Shown here in pieces: positions 26,946 to 36,134 of a DNA stretch of 64,000 bases. The stretch covers positions 186,001 through 250,000 of the forward strand of contig NZ_VLPL01000003.1 of the NCBI RefSeq assembly GCF_007558725.1, written 5' to 3'. Under the pieces are notes generated by a model, which saw only the letters and a program-made list of their open reading frames with translations, had not been told where the DNA came from and searched no databases. Every line of letters begins with the position of its first letter. Position 1 is the first letter of the stretch. The position numbers were made by a program, and so were the translations under genes. The stretch comes from Fluviicola chungangensis. GTDB taxonomy: Bacteria > Bacteroidota > Bacteroidia > Flavobacteriales_D > Crocinitomicaceae.

Positions 26946-28268
26946 CTAGATGAAATCACATTTTAGAACTCCATCCCGGTCAATTTCGGTGAGTTGAACC
27001 GTCTGCATTTGATTGACCAAATCGGGGTTGAAAGGGGTTTTCACCTTCACGTAATTCTCCGTAAAGCCGTACATGATTCCCTCATCTTCTTCAGCTTCAA
27101 ACAAAACGGTTCGCTTAGAACCAACCTGTGATTCGTAGAAAGCGCGTTTTTTCTTTTCGGAGAGAATATGCAGCTGTTTGCTTCGTTGTGCCCGGACCTG
27201 ATTTGGGACAGGTTCTCCTAATTTCACTGCTGTTGTATTTGCGCGTTCGGAATAAGTAAAAACATGTAAATAGGAAACTTCGAGATCCTTCAGAAAATCA
27301 ACGGTTTCCAAAAATTCTTCGTCCGTTTCTCCCGGAAACCCAACGATAACGTCTACACCGATCGCACAGTCCGGACGTAATTTTTTGATATGTTGCACGC
27401 GTTCCACATATAACTCACGCAGGTATTTCCGGCGCATGGCTTTCAGTAAACGGTTACTTCCGGATTGAAGCGGAATGTGAAAATGAGGAACAAAACGTTC
27501 CGAATGCTGCAGCGTAAACCGGATGATCTCGTCGCTTAATAAGTTCGGTTCAATAGAAGAAATGCGGTAGCGGTCAATTCCTTTTACCTGGTCAAGGGCT
27601 TTTACCAATTCAAAGAAATTCTCATGGTCTCCTTGCCCGAAGTCCCCGATGTTCACCCCCGTTAAGACTACTTCTTTGATTTGAGTGTCTGCTATTTTTT
27701 GCGCTTCCAATACGGTGTCGGCAATACTTGCATTTCTGCTTTTTCCTCTTGCAAGCGGAATCGTGCAAAAGGTGCAGAAATAATCACAACCATCCTGTAC
27801 TTTCAAAAATGACCGGGTGCGATCCCCCATGGAATGAGAGGGGATAAAACTGGTTGTTTGTTTGATATGCTCAAATTTCACTACGGCTTCTACTACTTCG
27901 TTTTCGTTGCAATTCTGAGTTTCCAATGATTCCAGATGCTCCACAATATTGAATTTCTCATTTGCTCCCAAAACAAGAGATACTCCGGGAATTTGGGCAA
28001 TTTCGGTCGGTTTCAACTGGGCATAACACCCGATAATAGCGATGTATACCTCCGGATTTATTTTTTTTGCGCGTCTGACCAGTTGCTTACATTTTTTGTC
28101 GGCATTTTCGGTGACGGAACAGGTATTAATGACCAAAATATCCGGAGTCTCTTCAAAATCCACCTTTGCAAAACCAGCGTTTTCAAAAAGTCGGGAAATG
28201 GTAGATGTTTCCGAAAAATTCAGTTTACATCCAAGGGTATAAAAAGCGACTTTTTTAAACTGTTGCAT
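26946..28268 (-). CDS. mtaB: tRNA ms2t6A37 methylthiotransferase
   Basis: The 440-residue radical-SAM enzyme adds a methylthio group to t6A37 of tRNAs reading ANN codons. The order is the MTTase domain (TLGCKLN, NTCSVTENADKKC, IGCYAQ), the radical-SAM domain with the CxxxCxxC cluster (CDYFCTFC) and a C-terminal TRAM domain. The start is set at MQQFKKVAFYTLGC (ATG 28268). The open frame continues to 28319, but an exact promoter element lies between, at 28291-28298, so the upstream start would fall before the transcript. The GT-C-like gene follows after one base. Motifs distinguish MtaB from MiaB by the overall pattern; RimO is excluded. Confidence 0.93.
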   Translation of the reverse strand: MQQFKKVAFYTLGCKLNFSETSTISRLFENAGFAKVDFEETPDILVINTCSVTENADKKCKQLVRRAKKINPEVYIAIIGCYAQLKPTEIAQIPGVSLVLGANEKFNIVEHLESLETQNCNENEVVEAVVKFEHIKQTTSFIPSHSMGDRTRSFLKVQDGCDYFCTFCTIPLARGKSRNASIADTVLEAQKIADTQIKEVVLTGVNIGDFGQGDHENFFELVKALDQVKGIDRYRISSIEPNLLSDEIIRFTLQHSERFVPHFHIPLQSGSNRLLKAMRRKYLRELYVERVQHIKKLRPDCAIGVDVIVGFPGETDEEFLETVDFLKDLEVSYLHVFTYSERANTTAVKLGEPVPNQVRAQRSKQLHILSEKKKRAFYESQVGSKRTVLFEAEEDEGIMYGFTENYVKVKTPFNPDLVNQMQTVQLTEIDRDGVLKCDFI

Positions 28269-28290
28269 TTTTTTTGCAGAATTGAGGCTA

Positions 28291-28298
28291 CAAAGATA
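28291..28298 (-). promoter_or_regulatory. Promoter -7 element of mtaB
   Basis: The minus-strand sequence TATCTTTG is an exact match. It gives a leader of about 18 bases before ATG 28268 and decides the start codon. Confidence 0.65.
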
Positions 28299-28341
28299 GA
28301 CATTTTCAAGTCTGTACAAAAATACCCGCGTAACTAATCGT

Positions 28342-28349
28342 TATATTTG
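28342..28349 (+). promoter_or_regulatory. Promoter -7 element of cdd-meaB
   Basis: TATATTTG is an exact match, 17 bases before the cdd ATG at 28367; it is divergent from the mtaB promoter 44 bases away. Confidence 0.65.
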
Positions 28350-28366
28350 TTAGACGATACCGAAGC

Positions 28367-28840
28367 ATGAAAAAGCAATTGACGATCCATTACGAATGGT
28401 TGAATCATTGGAAGGAACTTCCTGACACTGAACATATTTTAATTGAAAAGGCTTACGAAGCGGCGAAAGATGCCTATGCACCCTATAGCGATTTCCAGGT
28501 TGGTGCAGCAGTTTTACTGGAAGATGGAGGCATTATCAAAGGGAATAACCAGGAAAACATTGCTTACCCAAGCGGACTGTGTGCAGAACGTGTTGCTTTG
28601 TTTTATGCAGGTGCAAATTATCCGGGGACAGCTGTAAAAACCATTGTGGTTGTGGCTCAGGGAGATTTGATCGCGGGAGACGAATGTGTTTCCCCGTGTG
28701 GTTCGTGCAGACAGGTTATTGCAGAGTCGGAATCCCGACAGAAGGAGGCCATTCGCATCATTTTAGTTGCACAGGATGGTAAAACCTGGATTTTCGACAG
28801 TATAAAAGATCTATTAATATTTCCTTTTGGAGTAAAGTAA
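28367..28840 (+). CDS. cdd: Cytidine deaminase
   Basis: The 157-residue enzyme deaminates cytidine/deoxycytidine to uridine/deoxyuridine in pyrimidine salvage. The zinc site is the tetrameric-type C-A-E motif in GLCAERVALF, with the second pair in PCGSCRQVIAE. The substrate loop AYAPYSDFQVGAAV precedes it. The length is slightly above the usual 130-140 because of an N-terminal extension (about 25 residues, LTIHYEWLNHWKEL). The meaB gene begins three bases after its stop, so the two are almost certainly cotranscribed, although no metabolic link is obvious. The ATG fits the upstream promoter. Confidence 0.95.
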   Translation: MKKQLTIHYEWLNHWKELPDTEHILIEKAYEAAKDAYAPYSDFQVGAAVLLEDGGIIKGNNQENIAYPSGLCAERVALFYAGANYPGTAVKTIVVVAQGDLIAGDECVSPCGSCRQVIAESESRQKEAIRIILVAQDGKTWIFDSIKDLLIFPFGVK

Positions 28841-28843
28841 TTC

Positions 28844-29875
28844 ATGAACGAGAAACGCTTAGAAGAATGGTTTTCTTCCCGGAAGAAAATGCGCGAAAAT
28901 CGAACGGCAGGTAAGTTGTTTGATGCCATTCGGTTGGGTGATCCGATTGCTTTAAGCGGTGCGATCACCTTGCTTGAAAGTACAAGGGAAGAGGATCAGG
29001 AAACAGCGCGTGATTTGATTCGTCTGTGTCTTCCTTTTTCGGGTAATTCTTTGCGGATCGGGATTACAGGAGTTCCGGGTGTAGGAAAAAGTTCATTCAT
29101 TGAAAAATTCGGTCAGACGATTTTAGCGAATCGCAGGAAAGTAGCTGTTTTGGCCATTGATCCAAGCAGTGAACGCACGGGAGGAAGTATTTTAGGAGAT
29201 AAGACCCGCATGGAGACCCTGTCCCAAAATAAGAACGTGTTTATTCGACCTTCTGCCGCAGGGAATACCTTGGGCGGAGTTGCACGCAAAACACGTGAGA
29301 CCATTATTTTGTGCGAAGCGGCCGGTTTTGACGTCCTGTTGATTGAAACGGTAGGTGTTGGTCAGTCGGAGATTATGGTGCATTCCATGGTTGACTTTTT
29401 TCTTTTGCTGCTTTTGGCAGGAGCCGGGGATGAACTCCAGGGAATTAAAAGGGGAATCATGGAAATGGCGGACGGTTTGGCCGTTACCAAGTCAGATGGT
29501 GATAATGTGAACAAAGCGAAGTTGGCAGCAAGGGAGTTGAAAAATGCCATTCATTTGTTCCCTCCAACGTCCAATGGCTGGATCCCGGAGGTGAAGACCT
29601 GCAGTTCGCTCGAAAATAGGGATATTGATACTGTATGGGAAATGATCGAACGTTTTGAACGGCATACCAAATTGAACGGAAGTTTCGGTTCCAAACGGAA
29701 ACATCAGGATTTGAACTGGATGCACGAAACACTAAAAGACCTATTGATCCGGGGATTGTGGATCGAGGAAAAAACAAGGGCTTTTATCGAAGCGAAAGAA
29801 CTGGAAGTAGAAAATGGTGTTATTTCTGCCTTTGAAGCGGCCGAAGAAATTTATAGGCTCTACCGGAAAACGTAA
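28844..29875 (+). CDS. meaB: MeaB/ArgK-type G3E GTPase, methylmalonyl-CoA mutase chaperone
   Basis: The 343-residue SIMIBI-class GTPase gates cobalamin loading of, and protects, methylmalonyl-CoA mutase. The P-loop is ITGVPGVGKSSFIEKFG, and the second conserved stretch is AIDPSSERTGGSILGDKTRM. GVGQSEIMVHSMVDFF and the base-recognition AVTKSDGDN follow. The C-terminus is the usual helical dimerisation arm. The mutase itself is not in the window. Spacing of three bases from cdd indicates cotranscription. Confidence 0.94.
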   Translation: MNEKRLEEWFSSRKKMRENRTAGKLFDAIRLGDPIALSGAITLLESTREEDQETARDLIRLCLPFSGNSLRIGITGVPGVGKSSFIEKFGQTILANRRKVAVLAIDPSSERTGGSILGDKTRMETLSQNKNVFIRPSAAGNTLGGVARKTRETIILCEAAGFDVLLIETVGVGQSEIMVHSMVDFFLLLLLAGAGDELQGIKRGIMEMADGLAVTKSDGDNVNKAKLAARELKNAIHLFPPTSNGWIPEVKTCSSLENRDIDTVWEMIERFERHTKLNGSFGSKRKHQDLNWMHETLKDLLIRGLWIEEKTRAFIEAKELEVENGVISAFEAAEEIYRLYRKT

Positions 29876-29936
29876 ATTACTAATTCTAAAAATAAAGAAG
29901 TGTTTTCTAAAAGAAGTCAGGAACTTTTAAATGACC

Positions 29937-29944
29937 TACATTTG
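29937..29944 (+). promoter_or_regulatory. Promoter -7 element of the S4 gene, leaderless spacing
   Basis: TACATTTG (exact) followed by cagc and then ATG at 29949. Confidence 0.65.
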
Positions 29945-29948
29945 CAGC

Positions 29949-30164
29949 ATGGAAAAGATTGAGTTTACTGTCAATGGAGAGTATATAGAATTATTAGGCT
30001 TGTTAAAGGCTACCGGAATTGCTCAGACGGGCGGTCATGCAAAAATGATTGTAGAAGATGAGGAAGTTCTGAGAAATGGAGAAGTAGAGACCCGGAAACG
30101 GGCGAAATTAGTTCCGGGCGATGTGATTGAAGTAGGAGGAGAAGTTCGGATCCAACTGAAGTAA
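29949..30164 (+). CDS. Small S4-domain RNA-binding protein (YbcJ-like)
   Basis: The 71-residue protein consists of a single S4 fold (FTVNGEYIELLGLLKATGIA, VEDEEVLRNGEVETRKRAKL and LVPGDVIEVGGEVRIQL, shortened here to their cores EYIELLGLLKATG, GEVETRKRAKL and PGDVIEVGG). Such proteins resemble E. coli YbcJ and bind structured RNA; a ribosome-related role is inferred. The ATG at 29949 is chosen over an upstream ATG at 29931 because the latter lies before the promoter element. The four-base distance from TACATTTG predicts a leaderless transcript. A hairpin separates it from the convergent DUF7935-like gene. Confidence 0.85.
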   Translation: MEKIEFTVNGEYIELLGLLKATGIAQTGGHAKMIVEDEEVLRNGEVETRKRAKLVPGDVIEVGGEVRIQLK

Positions 30165-30211
30165 TCCGGTCAAGTTCATTTTGACGTAATAACACAATAT
30201 TATTAAAATAA

Positions 30212-30236
30212 AAATCCCTCTGTCAAAGAGGGATTT
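30212..30236. terminator. Terminator hairpin between convergent genes
   Basis: Arms aaatccctc / gagggattt with a 7-base loop lie between the S4 gene and the 30241 gene; A/T flanks serve both strands. Confidence 0.75.
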
Positions 30237-30240
30237 GTGA

Positions 30241-30774
30241 TCAGAATAATTCCTGTAGTTCTTTTCTCAGGTATTCCACGGTAATCTCCGTGGGCAACTT
30301 ACCGACCTCTGCTACAATTTCAAAGATTTTTCCTGCCAAATCCGTTGAAAGAGCTGTTGCATCCATTTGATTTCCTGCCAAATTGATGATCTTAATGGTT
30401 TCTTCTTTGGAATTCCGGACCATATCCCAGGCCTGCGGAGAAACAAACATCTGTTGTGATACATTGTGGTCGTATTCTTCCCGAATAGCCTGTAATAGAT
30501 CCGTTTGAAGTTTTCTGGCAGGGAGACCGGGATTGTGCAGGCGCATCACCAAACTTCCCGGATGGATACGCTCCATTAAAAGTGCTGCTCTTTGGTACGC
30601 TTCCACACGCATCGGAAGGAAATGTTTCTGGCGTTCTTTTTTTAATTCAATTTGTACAGCTCTGACCTCACGATCTCCTGTTTTCTTCAAAAACAGATAA
30701 GCCATTAATAATACTCCGCCGCCGGAGATGATGGAAATTAGGATGGGAAAGATGATTCCGACAAAAAAGTGCAT
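30241..30774 (-). CDS. DUF7935-like membrane-anchored protein, unknown function
   Basis: The protein has 177 residues. One N-terminal membrane helix (about 4-28, GIIFPILISIISGGGVLLMAY) is followed by a basic, coiled-coil-prone segment (REVRAVQIELKKERQKHFLP) and a helical domain with conserved-looking MRVEAYQRAALLMERI and NPGL. I recall this pattern as the Bacteroidota DUF7935 group, whose function is not known. It follows the 3-hydroxyanthranilate dioxygenase gene by 51 bases on the same strand, so cotranscription is possible but not shown. Confidence 0.65.
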   Translation of the reverse strand: MHFFVGIIFPILISIISGGGVLLMAYLFLKKTGDREVRAVQIELKKERQKHFLPMRVEAYQRAALLMERIHPGSLVMRLHNPGLPARKLQTDLLQAIREEYDHNVSQQMFVSPQAWDMVRNSKEETIKIINLAGNQMDATALSTDLAGKIFEIVAEVGKLPTEITVEYLRKELQELF

Positions 30775-30825
30775 ATGTTTAGTTTTCTAAATGAATTCGA
30801 TTTTTGATAAAAGTAACAATTCCAA

Positions 30826-31344
30826 TTAAACGAACTTTGGGTCTGCTTCCATTTGATGTCCGCAGACAGAACAAGTCCTCATTTCTTCAGAACTGTAAAA
30901 CTCTTTAAATCGTGGAAGAAAATCCTTTTCAATATTATCCAATTTGAAGCGGTAGTGTTTCAGTTCATGATTACACTTTTCGCAGAACCAAAACAAACCA
31001 TCCTGCATATCTGTATTTTTGCGTACGCGCTCGATTACCAAACCGACCGTGTTTTCACCCCGACGCGGATTGTGCGGAATACGTGCAGGAAGTAAGAACA
31101 TTTCGCCTTCTTTAATAACAATGTCCTTTGCCTTGCCTTCATGCTGAATACCGACTGTGATATCGCCTTCAATTTGATAGAAAAGCTCCTCACTCTCATT
31201 GAAATGGTAATCTTTTCTTGCATTGGGACCACCGACAATCATTACGATGAAATCACCGGCTTCTTTATAAAGATTTTTATTTCCGACCGGCGGCTTCAAG
31301 AGCTCCCTGTTTTCCTCGATCCACTGATGTAAATTAAATGGCAT
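30826..31344 (-). CDS. 3-hydroxyanthranilate 3,4-dioxygenase
   Basis: The 172-residue non-haem iron cupin opens 3-hydroxyanthranilate in the kynurenine route to quinolinate and NAD. The iron ligands lie in DYHFNESEELFYQIEGD (His and Glu) and in the second cupin motif, FLLPARIPHNPRR (His). The enzyme is the bacterial form with a C-terminal rubredoxin-like iron site: CEKCNHEL and CSVCGHQ supply four Cys. I use ATG 31344 (MPFNLHQWIEENREL), the usual family start; the ATG at 31350 adds two residues. A promoter lies at 31367. Other kynurenine genes are absent from this window. Confidence 0.93.
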   Translation of the reverse strand: MPFNLHQWIEENRELLKPPVGNKNLYKEAGDFIVMIVGGPNARKDYHFNESEELFYQIEGDITVGIQHEGKAKDIVIKEGEMFLLPARIPHNPRRGENTVGLVIERVRKNTDMQDGLFWFCEKCNHELKHYRFKLDNIEKDFLPRFKEFYSSEEMRTCSVCGHQMEADPKFV

Positions 31345-31366
31345 TAACATATCCTGATGTTTTTAT

Positions 31367-31374
31367 CAAAAGTA
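31367..31374 (-). promoter_or_regulatory. Promoter -7 element of the HAO gene
   Basis: The minus strand reads TACTTTTG, an exact match, with a leader of about 12-18 bases. Confidence 0.6.
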
Positions 31375-31419
31375 CCAAATGAAAGACCTATTTGCAATAG
31401 CGGCTGGATAAAAAAAGAA

Positions 31420-31446
31420 AGCCCCTTGTAAATTTTACAAGGGGCT
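31420..31446 (-). terminator. Terminator of the first giant T9SS gene
   Basis: 13-base arms (agccccttgtaaa and its complement) surround a single central base, and the minus strand continues into TTTCTTTTTTT. Confidence 0.85.
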
Positions 31447-31466
31447 CACATAGGTTAACCTTAAAG

Positions 31467-34400
31467 TTATTGAATAACTACACGGAATACTTTTTCAGCG
31501 TTCTCAGTAGAAAGTTTAAAGAAGTAAGTACCTCTTTCAACTTCTTTCAAGTTCACTGTATTCGTTCCGGAAGTAATACCTGTTCCTGTTTGGATTGTAC
31601 GACCGTTGATGTCAGTAACTACCAAGTCAAAGTTTCCTGTAAATGTTGATTCAATGAATACAACACCTGTAGAAGGGTTTGGATAAAGTGATACTCCCTC
31701 CAAAGCATTTTCTTCTACTGACAAGAAATCACATGTTCCAACCGTTACCACCACATTTGCAGTATCATCCGGACAAACTCCGTTTCCTGAAATATAATCG
31801 TAGTTATACTGACCAGGGAAGTTTGCTGTTGTTACTTGCGAGTTCGGAATAGGACTGTCTGATGGATCAAACCAGTTACCATTCAAATCTGCATTTCCGT
31901 TCAATCCTGCCAATAAGTCGATCGGCTCGTTTTTACATGCTGTAATTGAACCGTCTTGTCCTGCGTTAGAAGGCGCGTAAACTTTCACCTGAGAGATGAT
32001 TGAATCGTAAGCACATCCGTCAACAACACGGTATTCGAAATCGAATGTTGTGTATGCCAAGCCATTGGATTCAAAGTCTGAACCTGTGATGCTGGCATTT
32101 ACCGACGGAATAGCAGAAGACCATGTACCGCCTGTATTGTTACCTGTAATCGTTGTGAACAAGTCTAAGTTTGTTCCGTAGCAGATCTCAGTCAGTGGCA
32201 ATGCGTTACCACCTTCCAGAACGATTTCAGTTACTTTCAGGCTAAAGTTACCTGAAGTACCATTGAATTTATCGTACATGATGTAGTAAGTAGTTCCAGG
32301 AGTTAAACCACAAACCGTAAAGTTTGGAGCCAAACTCGTACCACCGATCTCATCATCATTTGCAGCCAGTAATGTGAATGTATTGAAATCAGCACAGTTT
32401 ACAGCAGAGTAAACAGCTGCCTGACCATTGTATGAGATTGCATTTGAATTCACTCTTACTGAACCTGACGGAGGAGCTACGAATGTATACCACAATGTTC
32501 CGTTCAATGTTGAATTGACCCAACCTGTTGTAGTTTGAGCACCCGTTGCAGGAGGAGCGATGTTTGTTTCATTTAAAGAAACGGTAGCTCCGTTGTTATT
32601 GAATGTGTAAATTGAATTCAATTGAAGTGCTTCCTGAGAACAAACGATATCATTTGTTACAGGCATTACCAAAGAAATTGGACCAACCCAGTTAGACGTA
32701 TCAGTCGTACCACTACATTCAGCCTGAACATATACCTGGTAAACACCGGATCCCATCAATGTTGCGTTAAACACCGTGTCAGCGAAATCAATACCGGATG
32801 CCGGAGTTATTGTTCCGTTTCCAAGCGTAAATCCTGTCATTCCGTATTGGATATTGAAGCCTGTTACCGGGTAAACCATGCTTGATGCAGTCCAGTTCCA
32901 TGTCAATTCAAGAGAATCAGGATCAGTTGTACCTGCAAGTGACGTAATATCAGCACAGTTTGGTTTTGTACAGAAGTTTACCAGGAAACCATCAGATGTT
33001 AAGTTGTCTGCCTGGCATTCTGAGTAGATGTAAGCATCGTAGCATGTCAACTGTGTCAATGTACCACCGAAGTTCACCTCCGAAGTGTTCACAGTCAATG
33101 TATCAATTGCCTGACCAGGTACTGTTGGGTCGAAACCATCCAAACCGTAAATGACAGTCCAGTTCGTTTCACCGTACATTCCCGGATCCCAGTTCAACTG
33201 AGCATCATCAGTATAGGTAATGGTTACCATATTCTGAACATTCGGACAAAGTGATGTGTACAATCTCACACAAGAATTGTTTTGCAGGTATGTCTGGCTG
33301 TTGTATGAAACAGTAATAGTTGACATTGGGCCAGCAGCTGAAATTGTAGCAAAGTTTCCTGCGTAATCGTAAGCACTCTGAGAACCTCCGAATACTTTAT
33401 CATCATACAGGTAGAAAGTTTCACCGGTTGTTTGGTTGAATGCTACTTCAAACGTTACGTTTTGACCTGAAACCGTTGAGAATTTTGGTCTGTTGTACCA
33501 TTCAATGATCAGGTAGTTATCACCACCGATTGTCGTTTCTTGCCAGTATACATTTCCTTCTTCATCATCTAAGTCAACGTTCCAAACGTTCATATTCACC
33601 GCTCCGAATGATACCCATCCGTTGTTGCTTACAGTGATATTGTTGGAAGTAACTCCTTGGAATGAAACCGGGTTAACCGTTGTGATTCCGATAGAAGCGT
33701 CATCAGCAAGGTTCAAAGCAGTTCCTGTAGTATGGATCGCAGTAAATCCTGGTCCGCACTGACTATCCCACGTTGAGAAAGGAACATCGGTTGAGAAAGA
33801 GAATGGTCCTGCCCATGCAGAAGATGCAGTACATCCTGCCTGAACATAGAAATCATAGTCTGTATCTTCCGTAAGACCTGAAACAGGGATCGTATCATTC
33901 GTTACACCTGCCATCATAATTCCGGTACCCGGAGTGAATCCTGCAGGACCATATTCTACGTTCCAGGTAGTTTCATTTCCTTGTGGACTCCATGTCAACA
34001 TTCCGTTAAAGAAAGTCACGTTGAAAGCATTTAATCCGGTTGGAGCAGAAGGCTCGGTAATGGTAATAGAAATAGGAGCACTGTTCAGGTTATTCGCATC
34101 TTTCATTACGATAGAATGTACACCCGGTGTAAGGTTATTAGGGATTGGTAAAAATGCACCACCGTCAACAGAATAAGTAAAAGGTGCTGTACCACAAGAA
34201 ACAGTTCCCAATGTGAATGAACCGTCGTTCATTCCGTTACATAGGATATTTACAGGTGTCAAGGTAGCCAATACGTCCGTAACGTTTACAGTAACCAAAG
34301 TACGTGTTGCACTGGCACATGCTCCCTGGTTGTTTGCAGCATAAAAATCGTATGAGCCAGTCACAGCAGTTGGAAGAACGCTTGTTCCAAGTGCTTCGAT

Positions 34401-35825
34401 AGAAGTACCTGTTCCGATAGCTGAACCACCTGTTGGTGCAGAGAACCAAGAAATCGTATATGGATCTGTGATGTAAGAAACGTTTACAGTCAAACTCATA
34501 TTTACAAAGTCAAAAGGATAACCGTCATCATCATTAGACACGATTGATACGGAAGTTAACGGTAAATATGGCGTCAAATCGATATTGTTCTGATCACACA
34601 AACCGGTAAGAATAGTTGTTCCGTTTACGATCACATCGTATGAGTACCATCCGTATAATGCACAGTACTGACCAATTGAAGCATTCATTGATGCAGAAAC
34701 AATGGTAGTTGGCGCACAAGAAAAGTCGTTTACCGTTGCTGTTACGGAAGATCCGTCATCCCCTGAAGCTGTTGCTGTTGCAGAACAGCTGCCGGTATTT
34801 GTTGTTGGAGGTGGCAATTGAGCGGAAACAGGCATAGATGGTTCCGTCGAACAATAATTGTAATAAGTAGGATTTGCCAGAGGTGCAGGCGGAACGATTG
34901 TTTGAATAGTCACCATTGTACTTGATGTGGCAGACCAGCATTGGCTAGCATTATCGTAAGCTGCCAAATAGTAAGTTCCTGTTGTACTAACAGTAAGTGG
35001 AGTACTTGCATCGGAAGCATTGCTGGATCCGTTGGCAACAGTCTGCCAATAATAAGTTGTTCCGACTGGCGGTGTCCCTGCTGTAAGAGTAGTACTGTTA
35101 CAAGCTGGATTTTGTCCGGCTGTCGGAGCTGCAGGTGTTGTTGCCGTAGGGAAATTACTTACCACTATCGATGAGGAAGTTGCAGACCAGTAAGTATTTA
35201 CTGTATTGTAAGCTCTTAAGTAGTAGGTACCATTAGCAAAAACAGTGTATGGACCTGAATAAGGTGTTGCCATACTTGTTCCGGTCGGAGTTGTTTGCCA
35301 ATACCAAGCCTCATCTGTTCCCGGTGTACCGGTAACAGATAACGCAGAACCGCCTGTACATGTTGGAGCTGCTGGATCTTGAGTTGGTGTTGGAGGTGTC
35401 GCCGGAAGTGTTGCGATAAAACTAATGCTAGTTGTTACACAACCTGTAGACGTTGCACAAGTAGCATCTACAGTCCAGTGAGAATAATAGGTTCCTGATA
35501 CTGTAGATGTCCAGGTAAGTGGAGATGGTCCGTAACCAATAACCGGACCAGCCGGAGAACCTTGGTGAATAGTTACATATCCACCGGATGCGATTGCGCA
35601 CGAATAAACGGTATTTGCCGCAACGCTGTTTAATGTAGAATATTCCTCCAGATAAGAACAAGTGGAGATAGTTGTGCTTCCGGACGTAGGTGCCGTGGCA
35701 CTTCCGTAGCTGGAAACGTTGGTACATTGCGCTAAAGCTTCCTGTTGACTTAGCCCTATGACTAATACCAACATGGAGAATACCGCTATACCTTTGTAAA
35801 AGATTGGTAGCAATTTTTTCTTCAT
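31467..35825 (-). CDS. Giant T9SS cargo protein, copy 1 of a tandem array (1452 aa)
   Basis: A signal peptide (about residues 1-33, ...QQEALAQ) leads to a Cys/Ser/Thr-rich domain. Two Ig-like units with YYWQT/WYWQT lie at about 140-310, and a SprB-like unit (LTPVNILCNGMNDGSF) near 520-560. FnIII-like repeats (WNVEYGPAGFTPGTG, WTVIYGLDGFDP, FNIQYGMTGF) alternate with a nidogen-like sheet domain at about 690-835. A PPC-like domain (about 1060-1200; LNGTLWYTFVAPPSG) precedes AGQDGSITACKNEPIDLLAG. The last 85 residues are the type A sorting domain (LYPNPSTGVVFIES, NGRTIQTG, GTYFFKLS). It is probably a surface glycoprotein or adhesin; the ligand is unknown. Its 3' end is nearly identical to the next gene. 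Confidence 0.9.
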   Translation of the reverse strand: MKKKLLPIFYKGIAVFSMLVLVIGLSQQEALAQCTNVSSYGSATAPTSGSTTISTCSYLEEYSTLNSVAANTVYSCAIASGGYVTIHQGSPAGPVIGYGPSPLTWTSTVSGTYYSHWTVDATCATSTGCVTTSISFIATLPATPPTPTQDPAAPTCTGGSALSVTGTPGTDEAWYWQTTPTGTSMATPYSGPYTVFANGTYYLRAYNTVNTYWSATSSSIVVSNFPTATTPAAPTAGQNPACNSTTLTAGTPPVGTTYYWQTVANGSSNASDASTPLTVSTTGTYYLAAYDNASQCWSATSSTMVTIQTIVPPAPLANPTYYNYCSTEPSMPVSAQLPPPTTNTGSCSATATASGDDGSSVTATVNDFSCAPTTIVSASMNASIGQYCALYGWYSYDVIVNGTTILTGLCDQNNIDLTPYLPLTSVSIVSNDDDGYPFDFVNMSLTVNVSYITDPYTISWFSAPTGGSAIGTGTSIEALGTSVLPTAVTGSYDFYAANNQGACASATRTLVTVNVTDVLATLTPVNILCNGMNDGSFTLGTVSCGTAPFTYSVDGGAFLPIPNNLTPGVHSIVMKDANNLNSAPISITITEPSAPTGLNAFNVTFFNGMLTWSPQGNETTWNVEYGPAGFTPGTGIMMAGVTNDTIPVSGLTEDTDYDFYVQAGCTASSAWAGPFSFSTDVPFSTWDSQCGPGFTAIHTTGTALNLADDASIGITTVNPVSFQGVTSNNITVSNNGWVSFGAVNMNVWNVDLDDEEGNVYWQETTIGGDNYLIIEWYNRPKFSTVSGQNVTFEVAFNQTTGETFYLYDDKVFGGSQSAYDYAGNFATISAAGPMSTITVSYNSQTYLQNNSCVRLYTSLCPNVQNMVTITYTDDAQLNWDPGMYGETNWTVIYGLDGFDPTVPGQAIDTLTVNTSEVNFGGTLTQLTCYDAYIYSECQADNLTSDGFLVNFCTKPNCADITSLAGTTDPDSLELTWNWTASSMVYPVTGFNIQYGMTGFTLGNGTITPASGIDFADTVFNATLMGSGVYQVYVQAECSGTTDTSNWVGPISLVMPVTNDIVCSQEALQLNSIYTFNNNGATVSLNETNIAPPATGAQTTTGWVNSTLNGTLWYTFVAPPSGSVRVNSNAISYNGQAAVYSAVNCADFNTFTLLAANDDEIGGTSLAPNFTVCGLTPGTTYYIMYDKFNGTSGNFSLKVTEIVLEGGNALPLTEICYGTNLDLFTTITGNNTGGTWSSAIPSVNASITGSDFESNGLAYTTFDFEYRVVDGCAYDSIISQVKVYAPSNAGQDGSITACKNEPIDLLAGLNGNADLNGNWFDPSDSPIPNSQVTTANFPGQYNYDYISGNGVCPDDTANVVVTVGTCDFLSVEENALEGVSLYPNPSTGVVFIESTFTGNFDLVVTDINGRTIQTGTGITSGTNTVNLKEVERGTYFFKLSTENAEKVFRVVIQ

Positions 35826-35850
35826 AAGTTGTAAATTATTTACGTTCAGA

Positions 35851-35858
35851 CAAATGTA
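35851..35858 (-). promoter_or_regulatory. Promoter -7 element of giant T9SS gene 1
   Basis: The minus strand reads TACATTTG, an exact match, with a leader of about 20 bases to ATG 35825. Confidence 0.6.
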
Positions 35859-36085
35859 AAGAATTAACGATTCAATAATACGGTTTTCGTTTATTTTTAT
35901 TCCATTAACATCCTGAATTTGTCGAATGTGAAGATTAGTTATTGAATTGTGAATTTAAAGTAAAACCCTTTTAAATAAAGGGGTTTCAAATGATGTCACA
36001 GGTAGAAAAAAATAAACTGATCAGTCAATTGATAAGTTAATTTTCATGTCAACAATTGTTGATATGATTGATTAATCAACAAAAA

Positions 36086-36109
36086 GGGCTCTTACTTTTG
36101 TAAGAGCCC
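36086..36109 (-). terminator. Terminator of giant T9SS gene 2
   Basis: Arms gggctctta / taagagccc around a 6-base loop; on the minus strand the stem is followed by TTTTT. Confidence 0.8.
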
Positions 36110-36134
36110 CTTCTATAATGAGTTCCGAATGGTT

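Larger units (their letters stand above)
35826..36134. other. Intergenic region, 309 bp, between giant T9SS genes 1 and 2
   Basis: AT-rich and without a credible ORF. It contains the gene 1 promoter (35851-35858, minus) and the gene 2 terminator (36086-36109). A tract with repeated TTGAT/ATCAA words at about 36020-36080 (gtcaattgataagtt, caacaattgttgatatgattgattaatcaa in pieces) has dyad symmetry but no assigned role. Confidence 0.5.

Noticed and set aside
28269-28319. Longer N-terminus of mtaB
   Set aside because: It adds a non-conserved 17 residues and starts upstream of an exact promoter box.
35940-36080. CRISPR-like or phage attachment repeats in the gap between giant genes 1 and 2
   Set aside because: The TTGAT/ATCAA words are irregular and short; there is no regular spacing and no cas or integrase gene.
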